64,000 nucleotides of DNA from Pachypanchax playfairii (GCA_006937955.1 SSNP01000002.1:10239402-10303401); one strand, 5' to 3'. Positions 35,058-48,110 are shown, numbered from the stretch's first letter. Program-made: numbers and translations. The notes: generated by a model from the letters alone, not told the origin.

Positions 35058-38000
35058 TCATATCAGCTCTGATATACTGATGTTAACAAAGAGTGAAGAT
35101 GGAGGGATGGGCATTCCGTCTTTAGACAGCAGATGAATGTGACGGTATCCTAAAAGAAATAAAGGTTTAGTTTGAATTCATTCTGACTGCGTAACGGCCA
35201 CAACCAGAAGTTCTGTTGTTGTACGTCCTGCTCACCTGGTTGGATGCAGGTAAACGGGAGAGTAAACTGTCCGATGAAGTCGTTCCGGGACGCTTTATCA
35301 TAGTCCTCCACAACAAAGCGAACCAGAGCCAGATCAGGCGTGTTGATGACAAAATTCAGTGTTTGATTCCACACGGGGTTAAAACCTGCAGGTGAGAGAG
35401 CAGCAGTGAGTATGAGCTCGTGTTGTTTTCACTTCAATCTGTTTGTTTTTTCACCGTTGTTGTTAATGTGACTGGTCTCATCCTTGGTCTGGTCCTGTGG
35501 TACTCCATAGATCTCCACTCTGACCAGGGGGTCTACAATAGATCCCTCTTTCTGGTTCACCTTTGGCAGCTGTTGCCCACTGATCACCTGGCAGAGACAT
35601 ACATACATATACATCTTTTTGTACATGCCTACACTTCATTTATCAAACCGCAGGCTCTCGTCTGGTGTTGGACCTGTATAGATAAGCGTTGTGGCTTGTA
35701 GCCTTGCTGTTCCTCTGGTTTCTCTGGGCTGAACTGGGTGTTGGCGTCTCTCATGAAGTCAGGTTTTAGGACGTAACCACAGCAACCGTTCTGCCTGAAG
35801 AGCCCGTCGTTCAAATCCATTTCCAGACCGGCCGTCTGGAAGTTTAGAGCCACTTTGAGAAAAAAACAGCGAGACAATAATTAAATTACCTTCGGATGTT
35901 ATTAAAGTTTTCTGCTGCGGTTGTCTGGATCACGTCATTTTCCAGACGTTATCTTTTATCTATCTGTCAGAGTGAAAGCGTGAAGCTTCCAGCATGTGTT
36001 GTCAGTGTGACAGGAAACATCTGTCTAACCTGCTCAGCTGTTTCAGGGATGTCAGGGCTTTTATTTGTCATCTTTCTGCAGAAAGTGGAGGAAGTGGAAG
36101 TGTTTCCATAAAGAATTCCACTCCTTCATTACAAATTCCACAGGATGCTCACAACATGATAACTGTGTGACGGCATATTCATTCCCTTATCTCTTTACAC
36201 TGGCTTCATTGTTTAACATCTGCTGTATGGAGAATAAAAACTGGACTTTGGAAATTTACTAGAACTTTTTATATATTTGTTTTTCCTTCCAAGCTGCCAG
36301 ATTTTCCTGTAACCTAACCTCTTAAACCCTGAACCTCTTTTTGAGACATCTGCTCCAAATAAACTGAATCTCAGCAACTAGAAGAATATTTTGTAAACAT
36401 TTGGCATCAAAATGAAAGGAACTCTCGTAAGATGATCTCAGAAGTATAAAAATGCATATAAATATTACTGAGTCAGAATAAATGAATGTGGAACAACAGA
36501 AACTGAAAAATTCAACCTCTCCTCCAAACATTCTTTTTATTGAATAATCTTTTACAATATCAAAACTCAAAATCTGTATCAAATTATAACATCCGACAGC
36601 TGCCTGCACCGATACTGATGCTACTAGAATAAACTGGAGATTTTAAAGGTTTTAGTAGAGGAGTGTCTAACTGGACCAGAAACAACATGGTACATGAGGT
36701 AGTTCATGAAATCACAGACACACACTCGCATGTCTGCATTGAGTTTAACCAGCAGAGGGCGTCCGTCCTCTCACCTATCTGACAGCCCACTGTCCACATG
36801 TCCTGAGGGTTGTAGTTGGACGAGTCGGTCCTCAGGCCGCTGGGGTATGTCCTGCTCAGCTGGCGAGTGTTGTACTGCACAAACTCTGTCCCTGGAGGAC
36901 CGACACATGAAGAAGATTAACTGAGCACCTGCAACTCAGTAACAAGTATCAAACACAATCAGACAGAAATCAGCTGTTTTACCAAACATTCATGTTATCC
37001 AGATACCTGCTTCTTTGACAAGTCTCTTGACTTTGGACTCAGAGAACGAAGACATTTCATAACACTTGGCGTTGAAACGAGCGTGCTCAAAGCCGTGAAA
37101 GTGCACGCTCTTACAGTAAACCACCAGGTCAGACAGCTCTCTGGATAGTTTGGACTTCTGCAGACGGATTCAGAAGAATCAGCAACAACTGAAACACAAA
37201 ACTTGGAACATTTTCTCACAAACCCAGTACTAGAGTGAAGGTGAACTTGGTGAGCTGGAGAATCAAACCTCTGTTAGGTCTCTCGTCTTCACTTCTTCTT
37301 TTGTTTATCATGTTTTTCTTTGGACCTCCAGCTCATGACATTCAGATCAGACGAGTGTTTCGGCTAATAATTTCTGTGGAATCACCTAGTTGCTGTTTTT
37401 GTTGCTAATGTGTGTGTTTGTGATGAATCACCTGCAACAGGCCTGCATATAACTGGACATAGGAATTTAATACATATTCATTAAATGAGCGCCCCCTTGA
37501 GGCTGACTGCGGTACAATTTTAAGTCCCGCCCCTTCCATGTAAATAAATGAGACGTTTCACAGGAGTCTATTTCTCTTGATTCACATGTTTCTGAACTTG
37601 CTTCGTGTTCAAATAATTAATTATTTGATGTTAAATACACCATGACTGCGAGCAGGTAAGTGGGCGGGACTTTCAGCCCAATGTCTCCAGTGTTTGGTTT
37701 TTTATTTTGTGTTTTTCAGCTGCCCTTCCCACATTTATATTTTCTTACTGTAGTGAATAAATGTAACATCAGACGGTAGAGAGTATTTCTGGATGAGTTT
37801 ATCAGAACATTAAAGTCAGAACTTAATCTGATAAATTTACCTTGTTTTTCTTTTGATCTTGTGGCTCTTCTGTCGTCGGACTCTCAGAGCTGCCGTCAGC
37901 CACGTCCTCGTCGTCACTAACTTCATCTGTCAGAGTTTCATCGAGGCACGATTCAAGACCACCGATTTTCTTGGCTTTCAGTAAGATCTTCCCCATCAGT

Positions 38001-41000
38001 TCCTGTTAAAAACACGAGACATGTTGTCTGTAGGACTCAGGTGGAGGAGGAGGTGCACCATGTCTCCTAACTAAATGTAGCAAGGCAGCACTGTTTAATT
38101 GACTAAACCCCCACAGGAGTTCCTCCAAGCATTTACCTGCCATTACTTCAAGTTAGCATTGATTGTTCTAAGTGCGTTAATGGAGAGGTGCTTTTAGGAT
38201 CAGTGTAAGATTAAGGACATGAATCTTTTAAATGTCGGAATCTTGAAGGATACGAAAGCTGTGGAGAACATCTTCAACTATTCAAGGAATCTGGAGGGAT
38301 TTCAGTTTGTAAAGGATGAAATCTAAGCTGGATTGCTGATCTGTGATCCCTCAGAAGGTTCTGCATGAAGAACCATCTTCATCAGCAGCTGATAGAACCA
38401 CATGGAAAACCTTCATCAAGCTCCACATCAGAGAGTTCTCTTCACTTCAAACTTTGCTGTAGAAAGAAGCCAGATGTTAACCTCTAGATGTGGACCTCTA
38501 GATGTGGACCTCTAGATGTGGACCTCTAGATGTGGACCTCTAGATGTGGACCTCTAGATGTGGACCTCTAGATGTGGACCTCTAGATGTGGACCTCTAGA
38601 TGTGGACCTCTAGATGTGGACCTCCAGATGTGGACCTCTAGATGTGGACCTCTAGATGTGGTGTCAACTCCCCTGGGGTCAGAGTTCATCTGGGGGGGAC
38701 CATCGCGTTCAACATCCCATGTTTGTCTTCTTCAGGATGTCACACAACCTTCACTAACACAATATCTGAACACATTCCAAAAGCATGAGTGAAGAAGAAG
38801 AGAGGACGGGTTCTGAACTGGCCTGCAGGTGGTCCTGATCTGTCTCCAGCAGAGACTGAGGGAGCATTTTAAAACTAACAATGTGATGAGGATGATTCTG
38901 AACTACTGGATACTTTAAGTAAGTAACTCTTCATCACTAAATGTCAGAATGCATTTAAATGGAAATATTAAAAAAAGAAAAACATAAATAAATAAAAGCC
39001 TTTAAATTTCTTTTTTGCTGCAGCCGAATTATAAAACAATTTATTTATGATAACAGTCAAATTAAAATGGACAAAATGTTAAATATATTTGGGTGATAAC
39101 CACTTTGTTTTGCAGTTTCTGCTTTACTGAGTCTGAAGAGAAACTTTTAAACATTTTGAAGTAAAGGAGACCTGTGGTGAAGGCAGCTCTTCAGGGATCC
39201 TTCCATCCAGGGGGGCGGTAAGAAGCATGTCACCCAAGATTTGGTGAAGATGGTTGGCCATGACTGTCTGCTGCTCCACGCTGCAGTGATTCTCAAGAGA
39301 CACAATAACAGGGAAGTCTGACACCTGCAGAAAGGAAAGACTCTGTAACTTGGATTTTCATGTCTGTTTTCATCAAATAAAAGAAACCCTGAAGGTGGAG
39401 ATGTTACAATTAATGAGTTTGACACTTTATCCATACTGTGTCCTGTGGTTGAGGATTAAACCCTGCAGATTGTAGCTGTTCTTTCTGACGATGCTTTTAG
39501 AGTGGATTAGAGGTTACTACAGATTAATTAGTGTCTTAACCACAAACTCAACTTGCTGGATAATAGCAAGTGTATTAAATGGTCTAAGTGAAGCTTGTTT
39601 CCTGTTTCCTATTTGACAGCTGGAGCTTCAAGCAAACTGGGTCATGAAACTGAACACTGATCCAAACAGCTGATCCACAACAGAATGTTAGTACAGAGAA
39701 ACATCTGAATCCTGCTGGTCAGGGTCTTCCAGGATCAGGACTGAACCATGTGTGAGACTGATAAAAGAAGATGATTTATGAGTTATAAAGATGGTTCTAC
39801 AAGCAGTTGGTTCATCAGGTTTATCACACACTGATTCAGGACTTTGGTTTCATCTTGATACTTTGGACCTGCAGGACCAGATCATTCTTAATTAATCCTG
39901 ATATGTAAAAACCCAAAATGTAACTCCATAGATGTAATTACATGGATGTAACTGAGCTCTTTCCATGATGTAACTCACCTTGAAGGCATAATCTCTGAGA
40001 GTGGAAATAACATCTCTGAAGAGGATTTTTGAAGTCAAAGTGTGGCCATGGTACACGACGGGCTCCCCGTCACTACCGTCCCAACAGTCCACCTCCACGC
40101 AGCGACAGCCTCTTTTCAAGGCCCTAAAGACACAAATACTGGCTTTGGTCCAACCGAACACCTACAGAGTTACCAGGAGTCACACTTCTATCAAAAGATC
40201 CAAATCTGTTACATCTACATGAATCAATTTTCTCTCTACTGCCAGAATAATCAGGACTTTTTTAGCTTTTTTTTCTTGAATAGTTTTCTGTCTTTGTAGT
40301 TTTAATCTGTGTGGATTATTCTGACTTCTTTATATCTCACAGTAGCATGATTTGATCTTAGTTTTACTGTTGAAGGTTGGCATTGCTCACTGGATGTAAG
40401 CCTCCAGGCTGCTCTGTCCTCGCAGCTGGTCCTCCAGGAGGTAGGTGTTGTGTGAGGACGAGATGAAGTAGTGGCTGAGCGGCTGGCTCATGTCCTGATA
40501 AAGTTCCAGGTACTCTGGTTTAAAGATGGAGCCCTCCTGGGAACACAGGTACATCTGGAAGCCATCAAAGGTCATGGCACTTTGCTGTACGGCTGCAAAA
40601 ACAATTAAGATACAAATCAAGTTTAATTAACGTTTACAATTAAACATAATGATATAACACGACACAGTTTCATGTTAAAGTTAGAGCTTTAGGAGAAGAG
40701 ATAAGGTGAGTTAGATCCGACGGATCACAAGACTGAAACAACAGAACCTGTTCAGTTGTAGAATATAAGCCAATCACATGGCAGCAGCTCAGTATTTAGG
40801 TATCTAGATGTTGTGAAGGCGACTTTCTGAAGTTCAACCTGACCAGAACGTGGAGGAAGGAAGATTTAAGGGACTGTTGGTGGTACAGTTGTTGGTGTCA
40901 GACTGGCTAGTCTGAGTATTTCAGAACCTGCTGATCCTCTTGGATTTTCACACTCAACCCTCGCTCAGCTTTACAGAGACTGGCAGTGCTTTCTGAACCA

Positions 41001-43170
41001 CTGAATCAATATGAAACAGTTGTGTTAAAAATGGCACATGATGTAAACAAGCTTTATTAAGGGGTCATGTGATGTTTCCAACGTTGAAGCAAGACATCGT
41101 AACATCCTGCTGGACTTCTACTTTCTAAAATGTGTTTCAGGTCAGAAGAGACCGAGCCATCAGGTCTGAGATGATAGAAATACAGTAGGAGATATCCTGA
41201 GAACGAAGCATGTTCTTGACGCAGAAGACAGGGTGCCACTGAGGTCAGCGGAGAACTGAAAACTAAGGCCACAATTCATACAAGCCAAACCAGGACAATA
41301 CAAGACTGGAAAAACTCTGCCTGGTCCAGAAGGGATCCAGTTACTCATCCCTGTGGTACACCACCAGAAAACTGCACCATTTGTAAAGGAAAGTTGTCTA
41401 GACTGAAGAAACGTGTTTATTTGAGGAGGTGAAATAACAGGTTTAAATAACAAAGATTCTAAAACTAAAAATGTACATGACCAGGTTGGAAACTGGTCTG
41501 TAGTTTTTGAAAAATAAAAGAGATTAGGGTTAGATTTGTGGTCAGAATAAGTAAACGTTTGAGCACAAACAGTGAAGAAGTTTATAAAAGAGTGGGTCTG
41601 ACTCTGGGTATCAACCTTTACCTGTTTCAGATGGTTCATAACGCTGAATCAGTCCCTGAGCATGATGGGAGCTCTGCTCTCCCTCCTGCTGCTCCACACT
41701 CAGAAAGTTCTCCAGCTCCTCCAACGTTAAGGTTTCTCCATCTCCAGAGTAGTCCTGGAACACCTTCCACACCTCGTCTCTCTGAGTCAGGATCTTATAG
41801 AAATGAACAAACTCCTCCATTTCCAAATAACCACTTTCAGATTTATCAGCCATCTGGGAAAATAAAGAAAAAGCTCAATATCTGTCCTATGTTGTTTCCA
41901 AGGAGTCAGATTTGGTTCTTTTTAAAGTGATTTAGATCAGTGGTTCTCCAGGGTTCCTGCTTTTTACAGACAGTTTGCATTAAAGAACTCTGTAATAAAG
42001 TTAAATATGACTGGACTAAAACTGAGAGTAAAAACCGATAAATTCCAGAGACAAACTCTGAAAGACTTTCAGAAGATCTGGAAAACCACTGATTTAAAAG
42101 TCTGGCTCCGTGGAAACGTATTTCTTGGTAGATTATTTATGATAAACATTTATTTATGATAATTAATCAACTAATCAGCTTCTTTCACACTTTGGACTTA
42201 CTGTGAAGAGGTGAAGAGCGTGATCTTCATTCATGTCTACGTTCATCATCTTCAGCAGCTTCTTCACTTCTTTAAAATTCATTTTACCGTCTTTGTTTTT
42301 GTCAGCTTTCTGAAACCAGTCCCGGACCCATCTGAGAAGGTGATGAGGAAAACTCCAATTCTGATAAATTGTGGATTATAAACTCAGTATTTCAGATTAA
42401 GATTTAGTTTTTTAACATCCTGTTAGTGACAGAGAACCATGTATAAGGTGAACACAGAGAACTGACTCAGAGAATAACATTAACCAAAGATACTGGTCCA
42501 GCCGTTCCTGCTCATCCATGGTCTGGGCTTTGTGAATCAGCTTCCGGACTCCCTGGATCCAGGCCTGAGCCTCCTCTTGGGACTCAGCCACAAGGTCCAG
42601 GTTGCCTTGGCGACCATGAAACACTAAGGTGAAGCAGAGCTCTGCAGGAAACTCTTCAGCGATGCTCATCAGAACTTCGGACTGATGACCTTCACGCACT
42701 GCTTCCAAATCTGTCACTGAGACTGAGACATCAGTGTAGAACCAGAAACACATGAATCAGTCTGACGGTTGTTTTCATGTTTCTGCTGCAGTTTAGCAGA
42801 AATAGAAGAAATATGTTCAAGTTATCTGATTTTACAATTTAAACTTTAAACACATGACACAAAGTAAATTAGTGCACGTTAGTGACGTGCATCTGTTCTC
42901 ACACTTGGAGTGGCCTTTCCCCGCCCACCTGGACTTGTACCAGATGGTCAGACCGTCCTCCAGAAGGCGGAAATGTCTCTGTTTCTTCCAGAAGCGGGAC
43001 TTGACTTTCCTCAGAGTCGAACCGTTCATCATCAGCTGGAGATGAGGGTCATCTTCACCTGAAGGGAGGTGAACCCAGACACCATGATGTCAGATCAGAA
43101 CATGGGAACTCTTTAAACCAGAAATGGTTTTCCGTCTGAGAGAGAACTCACATGAACCTTCAGGATCCAT
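35058..43170 (-). CDS. plcd4: Phosphoinositide phospholipase C delta 4
   Basis: Fifteen coding exons, all in frame: 43,170-43,152; 43,058-42,903; 42,722-42,494; 42,331-42,202; 41,853-41,622; 40,592-40,391; 40,123-39,979; 39,324-39,172; 38,002-37,841; 37,157-37,007; 36,891-36,775; 35,852-35,674; 35,587-35,455; 35,385-35,236; 35,149-35,058 (stop). Predicted 749 aa; human 762. Domains: PH (about 10-125, with LRKVKSRFWKK), EF hands (DKNKDGKMNFKE and DKSESGYLEMEE loops intact), catalytic X (about 275-422), acidic linker (about 430-476), Y (about 477-595), and C2 (about 615-749). Catalytic residues are visible in HYFISSSHNTYL, EVDCWDG and VVYHGHT. It hydrolyses PIP2 to IP3 and diacylglycerol in a calcium-dependent way at membranes. 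The N-terminus (MDPEGSCEDD) comes from a tiny 19-bp coding part of exon 1. PLCD1/3 are less likely given the synteny. Confidence 0.93.
36749..36761 (+). promoter_or_regulatory. CTCF-like motif
   Basis: CCAGCAGAGGGCG matches the CTCF core consensus at every position. It lies in the plcd4 intron next to the exon ending at 36,775, opposite in orientation to the other matches in this window. Confidence 0.3.
37480..37570 (-). repeat. Dispersed fish repeat in plcd4 intron
   Basis: The minus strand contains TTTACATGGAAGGGGCGGGA, then CTTAAAA, then CAGCCTCAAGGGGGCGC. The same skeleton (ACATGGAGGAGGCGGGGCTT...CAGCCACTAGGGGGC) occurs at 45,885-45,945 on the plus strand. I recognise the pattern from an abundant fish interspersed repeat. 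Boundaries approximate. Confidence 0.5.
38480..38662. repeat. Minisatellite, 14-bp unit (GATGTGGACCTCTA), plcd4 intron 8
   Basis: About 13 near-identical copies with a single T-to-C change (CTCCAG near 38,622). It lies between the plcd4 exons at 39,172 and 38,002. Very low divergence suggests recent expansion. Confidence 0.95.
39620..39700 (+). mobile_element. Tc1-like transposon relic in plcd4 intron 7
   Basis: Translates to ANWVMKLNTDPNS-stop-STTE, matching the transposase stretch WVMQQDNDPKHTSKSTTEW, and aligns with 512-580 of this window. It is short and non-coding. Confidence 0.5.
40730..40985 (+). mobile_element. Tc1-like transposon relic in plcd4 intron 5
   Basis: Contains CCAATCACATGGCAGCAGCT and, later, a stretch resembling the transposase helix-turn-helix region (VVGARRAGLSISETADLLGF in related elements), here read as GTTGGTGTCAGACTGGCTAG and following bases. 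Several indels. It lies between the plcd4 exons at 41,622 and 40,592 and ends before the transposase DDE region. Confidence 0.55.
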
Positions 43171-43682
43171 CTTTATCCCTGAAACATGGAAATGTGCTGC
43201 TACAAAAGAAACAGATGTTAGTCAGATGTTTGACACATCCATCAGAGCATAAAAGTTCTATGATCCTGACTCCGTCTCTCATTTCAGCCTCACTGGAGAT
43301 CCTTCAAAGTATTTCTGTAGACTTTGGGTCCCTAAAATTCTGATTAACTTAGTTAAAAATCAATTTAAACTGGATCTCTGGGCTCCTTGTTACCAGCATG
43401 TCTGTCACAAAGACACAGTTTGTTCAATTTGAGTTAAATCCAAATAAATTTGAACTCAATGATTCCTTAAGTGCTGTTAAACCGTCTTAGAGTGGATGAT
43501 GTTTCACATCTTGTTTCGGTCTTTGATTATTAGTGACTGTAATAATGATTGACAGACATGTTATTCTCTCCACCGGGCCTCTTTATAGCTACATTTATTT
43601 ATTTATTATTCTTTCCCGAACAGAAGAACGCACCGACACAAATCGTCCGTTAAACGGGACGGTTGGAATATCGGCTATCCGT

Positions 43683-44393
43683 GTTACCATGGCGACGCAA
43701 AAAAACCGACCCCGAAATGTCCCCAGCCCAAACCGCCAGATGTTTTTACCTGTGACACATCAAACCGGTCGGAGACCAGATTTAACTCGTCACCATGGAA
43801 ACGCCATTGACCATCAGAAGCACCTGTTTCACGCATAGGACAGACAGTACTACGACCTGTGGCGACATGTAGCACATCAAATTGATCGGTTTGGCCACAA
43901 AAAGTGATCCATGGCATCTGCATGAAGTTTTGGGTTACCATGGCAACGCAGCTCTCCAAAAACACCACCAACAGTCAGACATAATCTCAGGTATGGCACA
44001 TCGAACTCACCTGGTTGCTCACCAAAGCTGCTCTGTCAAAGTTCTGTGGCATTTCCAGTTACCATGGTAACAGGAATCACGAAAAACCACGCCCTTCCAT
44101 TTAGACCTTTCAGATTATCCTTAAAACTGACAATTTCCAGAGTTTACTGTGCAAACACACTTTGACCTACAGATGTCATTCTAGTTTTTATCTGCATTGG
44201 TCTATAACATATTGAAGAAACTTTTACAAATCTTCTTTACTGTATTACCATGGCAACGCCATTCACCATCAGACCCACCCAGTGAGCTTACAGCAGACAA
44301 TGTGGTCATTGTGTTCATAATGTGATACATCAAACTGATCAGGTTGACCAGGAGAAAGCATGAGTAGATTAAATTTTGGGTTACCATGGCAAC
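43683..44393. promoter_or_regulatory. Cluster of six RFX X-box-like palindromes in a degenerate tandem repeat
   Basis: Near-identical 14-mers centred on CCATGG occur at 43,683-43,696, 43,789-43,802, 43,934-43,947, 44,058-44,071 (GTTACCATGGTAAC, a perfect palindrome), 44,244-44,257 and 44,380-44,393. The RFX-family X-box consensus is GTTNCCATGGNAAC. Spacings are 106-186 bp. Flanks such as ACGCCATTNACCATCAGA and ACATCAAANTGATC recur, so the sites belong to a decayed tandem repeat of roughly 140 bp. It lies upstream of the plcd4 coding start. Confidence 0.6.
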
Positions 44394-44554
44394 GGAATCC
44401 ATTAAAACCACACTCCCAATGACCGCTGAAATCATCATATTTCCCATATTTCACTTTTTCAGCCTGTTCGTTACATTTGCAGCACCTGTCAGGTGTCACA
44501 CAGGCTCAGTGTCAGATGAATGCAGTGTTGTGATTGGCTGAGGGTTTCTGAGTG

Positions 44555-44564
44555 NNNNNNNNNN
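44555..44564. other. Assembly gap (10 N)
   Basis: Ten consecutive ambiguous bases just beyond the X-box repeat cluster; the true gap length is unknown. Confidence 0.98.
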
Positions 44565-47260
44565 GAGTGGCAGTCTAGTTTTTTTACTGTTTTATAAAGT
44601 CATAAATTTCCGATACTATTTATGTTCTTGAGTGTGCACTTCTTAAATCACACACTGCACAGCATGCTGTTATGATCAGGTTCCACGGAGAAAAGGAGAG
44701 AAAAAGCAGCAAATATCCAAAAAATGTTCCATTATTAAACAACCTAAAGAAAGTCTCAAATAATACAGATTCTTTTAAATCATTGAAAATAAGTCTGACT
44801 GGAAGAAAAATATAAAGAGATGAAAACTGGATCAACTGTTTAGAAAAGTAAAATTAATTACAACTAAAACATGTGATTAAACTGACTTTATCTCTCATAT
44901 CTGAGCAGGTTTGTGGGTTTATTGGAGAGCTGGAGTTAGTTTTATCCACACAGTTTTTCTCGGCTCATGCAGGAATGTCTGAGCAGTGTGTGAAGAAACC
45001 AGCTGCCTCATCATGTTACCCCATTAAACGACTGAGCAGTAGTGAGAAAAATCCATCAGTTTTATTTAGATTCTGGTTCCATTACTTGTATACTCTGTTT
45101 GCTACAATTAGATATAATTTCACTTTAAAATATTCTGCAGGGGGAAAAAAACTATTGGATTAAATCGAGTAACATGGTCAGAAACATTATACAGCAGCTG
45201 AATCTTTAATTAGCTGCATGTAGAGAGACAGAGCAACCCGTATACTAATGGAGAGAAATCATACTGACTCAGCAGAACCAGCAGCACATACAGACCCAAT
45301 GGTTTATTCACTGAGACAAACAGTGGAGGAGAAATATTCAGATTCTCTGCAGTGTTTTTCCTTCCAAACCATTACTTTGATAAATATAGTAGTATGCTGA
45401 ATTTTGTGACTCTGAGTTTGGATCCATCAAAGTTTTGTTAATCCAATTAGCCGTGGTTCTGACTCATAGCCTGATTTTACCAAACACAGGAAGTGCTTTT
45501 CCATGTGCTTTCTGCTCCATCCTGCAGAACTTTGATAAGGACCGACTTTTTAAAACCTAAATCTCATTAAAATATTGATCACGTTATACAAAATTCAGAA
45601 AATCCTGGACTAAACATGAATCCCTTTATTCCATTAACTCCATATTGTATTTATGAGCCAGAACTTGCGCACTAGTTTTGTGCCGCCAATAAGTCCCGCC
45701 TACTCATCTGCAGACAATAATGCTGTTTTTAGGCATCAGGTAACTAACTGCAACTGAATGTATTAGAATAATCAACATTTGAACATACAGCAGCAAGAAC
45801 TACATGAATCAACAGAAGCCATCACCTGGAAAATGATCTGAGGTGGGTTTTTTTATTTTTTAGTCAGAATAATGTCCAATTCTTGTACATGGAGGAGGCG
45901 GGGCTTAAAACCTGTTCTGGAACCAGCCACTAGGGGGCCACCTATGTTTCTGTGTCTGGTTATTATACAGTATGTCCACCCCCAACCCTTCCAACCTCAG
46001 GATTTTTAAACAGTTGAAAATAAATTAGACCGTTTCTCAGAATGTGTTATTGCTTCTTTTTACCAGTAACCAGTAACACTGATGAACTCTCAGCACCCTG
46101 TATGAAACTATTTACACTTACGATTATTTCCTTTGTTTTCTTTAATGTTATTAATAGTTTTGTAGCATTTTAGAATAACATTCCAACTGTGACTTAAAAC
46201 TGAGCCTAACCAAGTCCTCAGGTTATGACACTGTATTTTTATATCTAGTCATTTTTATGTACATTATGATAAAAGCTGAAGAAACTGAGTGTTCTGAGTG
46301 TACTGAGTGTTATTGTTTTGTTAGGAGGATCAGTAACACACAGACTTTTATCTGCTAACATAATCTCCTACTTCAGATCTTTTATTTAATTAAAAACCGT
46401 TATATTTCTGTAAAACGCTCCATCCTTTTCTTCTTCTGTGTCTGATAAAACAGAGATGCAGAAGAAGAGGAGAAATGCAGTGTGAACCTGTGAATGCTGA
46501 TCATCTCATGAACTCTCTGCTGTGGCTCCAGACAGGAAGGGCTCTCTGACAGCGGTGTAGCTGTAACTTTATGTATCCTTTCCTTTCATTGTCCTCACAA
46601 AGCTCCAGCTTTCTTTGGCAGTTTTATGCACCACATTGTCAAAAGATTCTATTTGTGGTTGCTTCATGGTTTAATACCATTCTAAGAAAACAGGCTGGTT
46701 AAGAAAGTGATACTTTCTTTCCACATCTATAGATCAATACGAGAACATTTCTGCTTCACTGTTGAACCAAAGCTTCACTTTTTCCTCACCCTTTTAACAT
46801 GCCCTCCTTTAAACTGCATGCTTAAAGTTTGTAGCTGCAGTTTGGTCACTTTAATGTTTTATTTTGGGGTTGTGAGTCAGACTGTTCATCAAAGGCTGCA
46901 CATGAAAACATGACTCAGAGGGACATATTATGTTTAAAATGGAGAACAAATCTATCAGGATTCACAGTTACTTCTGCATGCTTTTATTTTGTAGTTTGAA
47001 TGCAGAGTAGAAATGTTCCACGTTCCCCTGCAGACTCCTGATGTTTATCCAGGATTTTATTACATGTGATTATGTGAGGAATGCAGTCTGGTTAAATCCA
47101 ACAGTGAAACTCTGCAGCATGGAGGGATTATGTGTGTAAATCAGAACCTTAAGCAGAGCTAAGAGAAATCAAATCATCACTTTCTTTACTACAGAAAATA
47201 AAAATGACTCTTAAAAGTTACAATTTAGATTTAATTTTGATTAAAAAAAAGTGATACCTA
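44565..47260. other. Non-coding stretch between the X-box cluster and the plcd4 leader candidate
   Basis: AT-rich, with no coding exon recognised. It contains the dispersed repeat copy at 45,885-45,945 and a related fragment (AATAAGTCCCGCCTACTC) near 45,690. Probably first-intron DNA of plcd4 if the leader exon near 47,300 is right. Confidence 0.4.
45885..45950 (+). repeat. Dispersed fish repeat, second copy
   Basis: Same skeleton as the repeat at 37,480-37,570, in opposite orientation: ACATGGAGGAGGCGGGGCTT, then AAAACCTGTTCTG, then CAGCCACTAGGGGGC. Confidence 0.5.
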
Positions 47261-47779
47261 CCGGGGGAGAGTAAACCTTCAGAGGTGGACGGTCTTCAAG
47301 ACAAAGATCAGATCAGATCCAACGAGTCAAACTCACTCTGAGACACAGATTCATGGAGAGTCCAGGGACAAGCTGCTGATCTCGGAGCTTTAAAAGACAG
47401 GGAATGTTTGAAGGGAAATCTGGCTCCTCCCTTCCTCTCAGTCTCACTGCTGGTTCTGAGAAACCTGATTCATAATAGGTTCTGCTGTCCTCCACTCCCA
47501 CTGTTCTCACCCTCCCCATCAGCCTCACTTCCTGTCTTGCCACTCCCTCAGTCCACCATCCACAGACTGTTTGCTGCATCAGGTCAGCATGTTTCAGCTC
47601 CTCTCAGGGATCAGAGATGATCCGCAGGATGTTCCAGCTCAGATTCATGACGAGGTCCACTGGTAACACAACAGGTTAACAGTCAGACTGACCTCGGATC
47701 AGTGTGTCTGACTGTAGAAACAATTATACATGATGATAATTTAAAAGTACCAGAAACTCGACAAAGTCATAACATATTT

Positions 47780-48110
47780 TACCTCATTTCCCCTCGGGAT
47801 TAATAAAGTACTATGGAACTGGACTTATTTTAAAACAACTGCATCTGGCAGAGTGCCACAAGCTGAAAACCTGGCAACACAGTGCAAAAGGTTCACCTTC
47901 ATTTTCACATTCTACTTCCTGACTCTCTTCTGATCTTCTAAAGTGGCCTTGATCAGCAAGTTCTCCAGACTCTCAGATGCCTCGAGTGGAGAGTTTAAGT
48001 ATCGGGGTGTCATGTTCATGAGTGATACAGGATGCAGCAGGAGATGGACCAACAGTGATGAGGAGCTGCTTCAATCTGTCGTAGTGAAGAAGGAGCTGAG
48101 ATGAAAAGAT
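47780..48110 (+). mobile_element. LINE fragments: 3' tail motif and Rex3/RTE-like relic
   Basis: Positions 47,783-47,815 contain CCCCTCGGGATTAATAAAG, a common fish LINE 3'-end motif. From about 47,980 one frame reads EFKYRGVMFMSDTG and later QSVVVKKELR, matching EFKYLGVLFTSDG...RTVVVKRELS in Rex3/RTE reverse transcriptases, with a frameshift at GCAGCAGGAGATGGA. These are two pieces of possibly different insertions; neither is functional. Confidence 0.5.

Larger units (their letters stand above)
43178..47360 (-). promoter_or_regulatory. Upstream region of plcd4 with possible non-coding first exon near 47,262-47,360
   Basis: The first coding exon of plcd4 has an acceptor (TTTCAG) at 43,179, so at least one upstream non-coding exon must exist. 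A candidate ends at 47,262 before a good donor (CCCCG|GTAGGT) and lies 25-120 bp downstream of a TTTTAAA box (about 47,385-47,392) and a CATTCC/GGAGGAG-rich stretch. The start site is inferred. A second donor-like site (GTGAGT) lies near 47,335. Confidence 0.3.
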
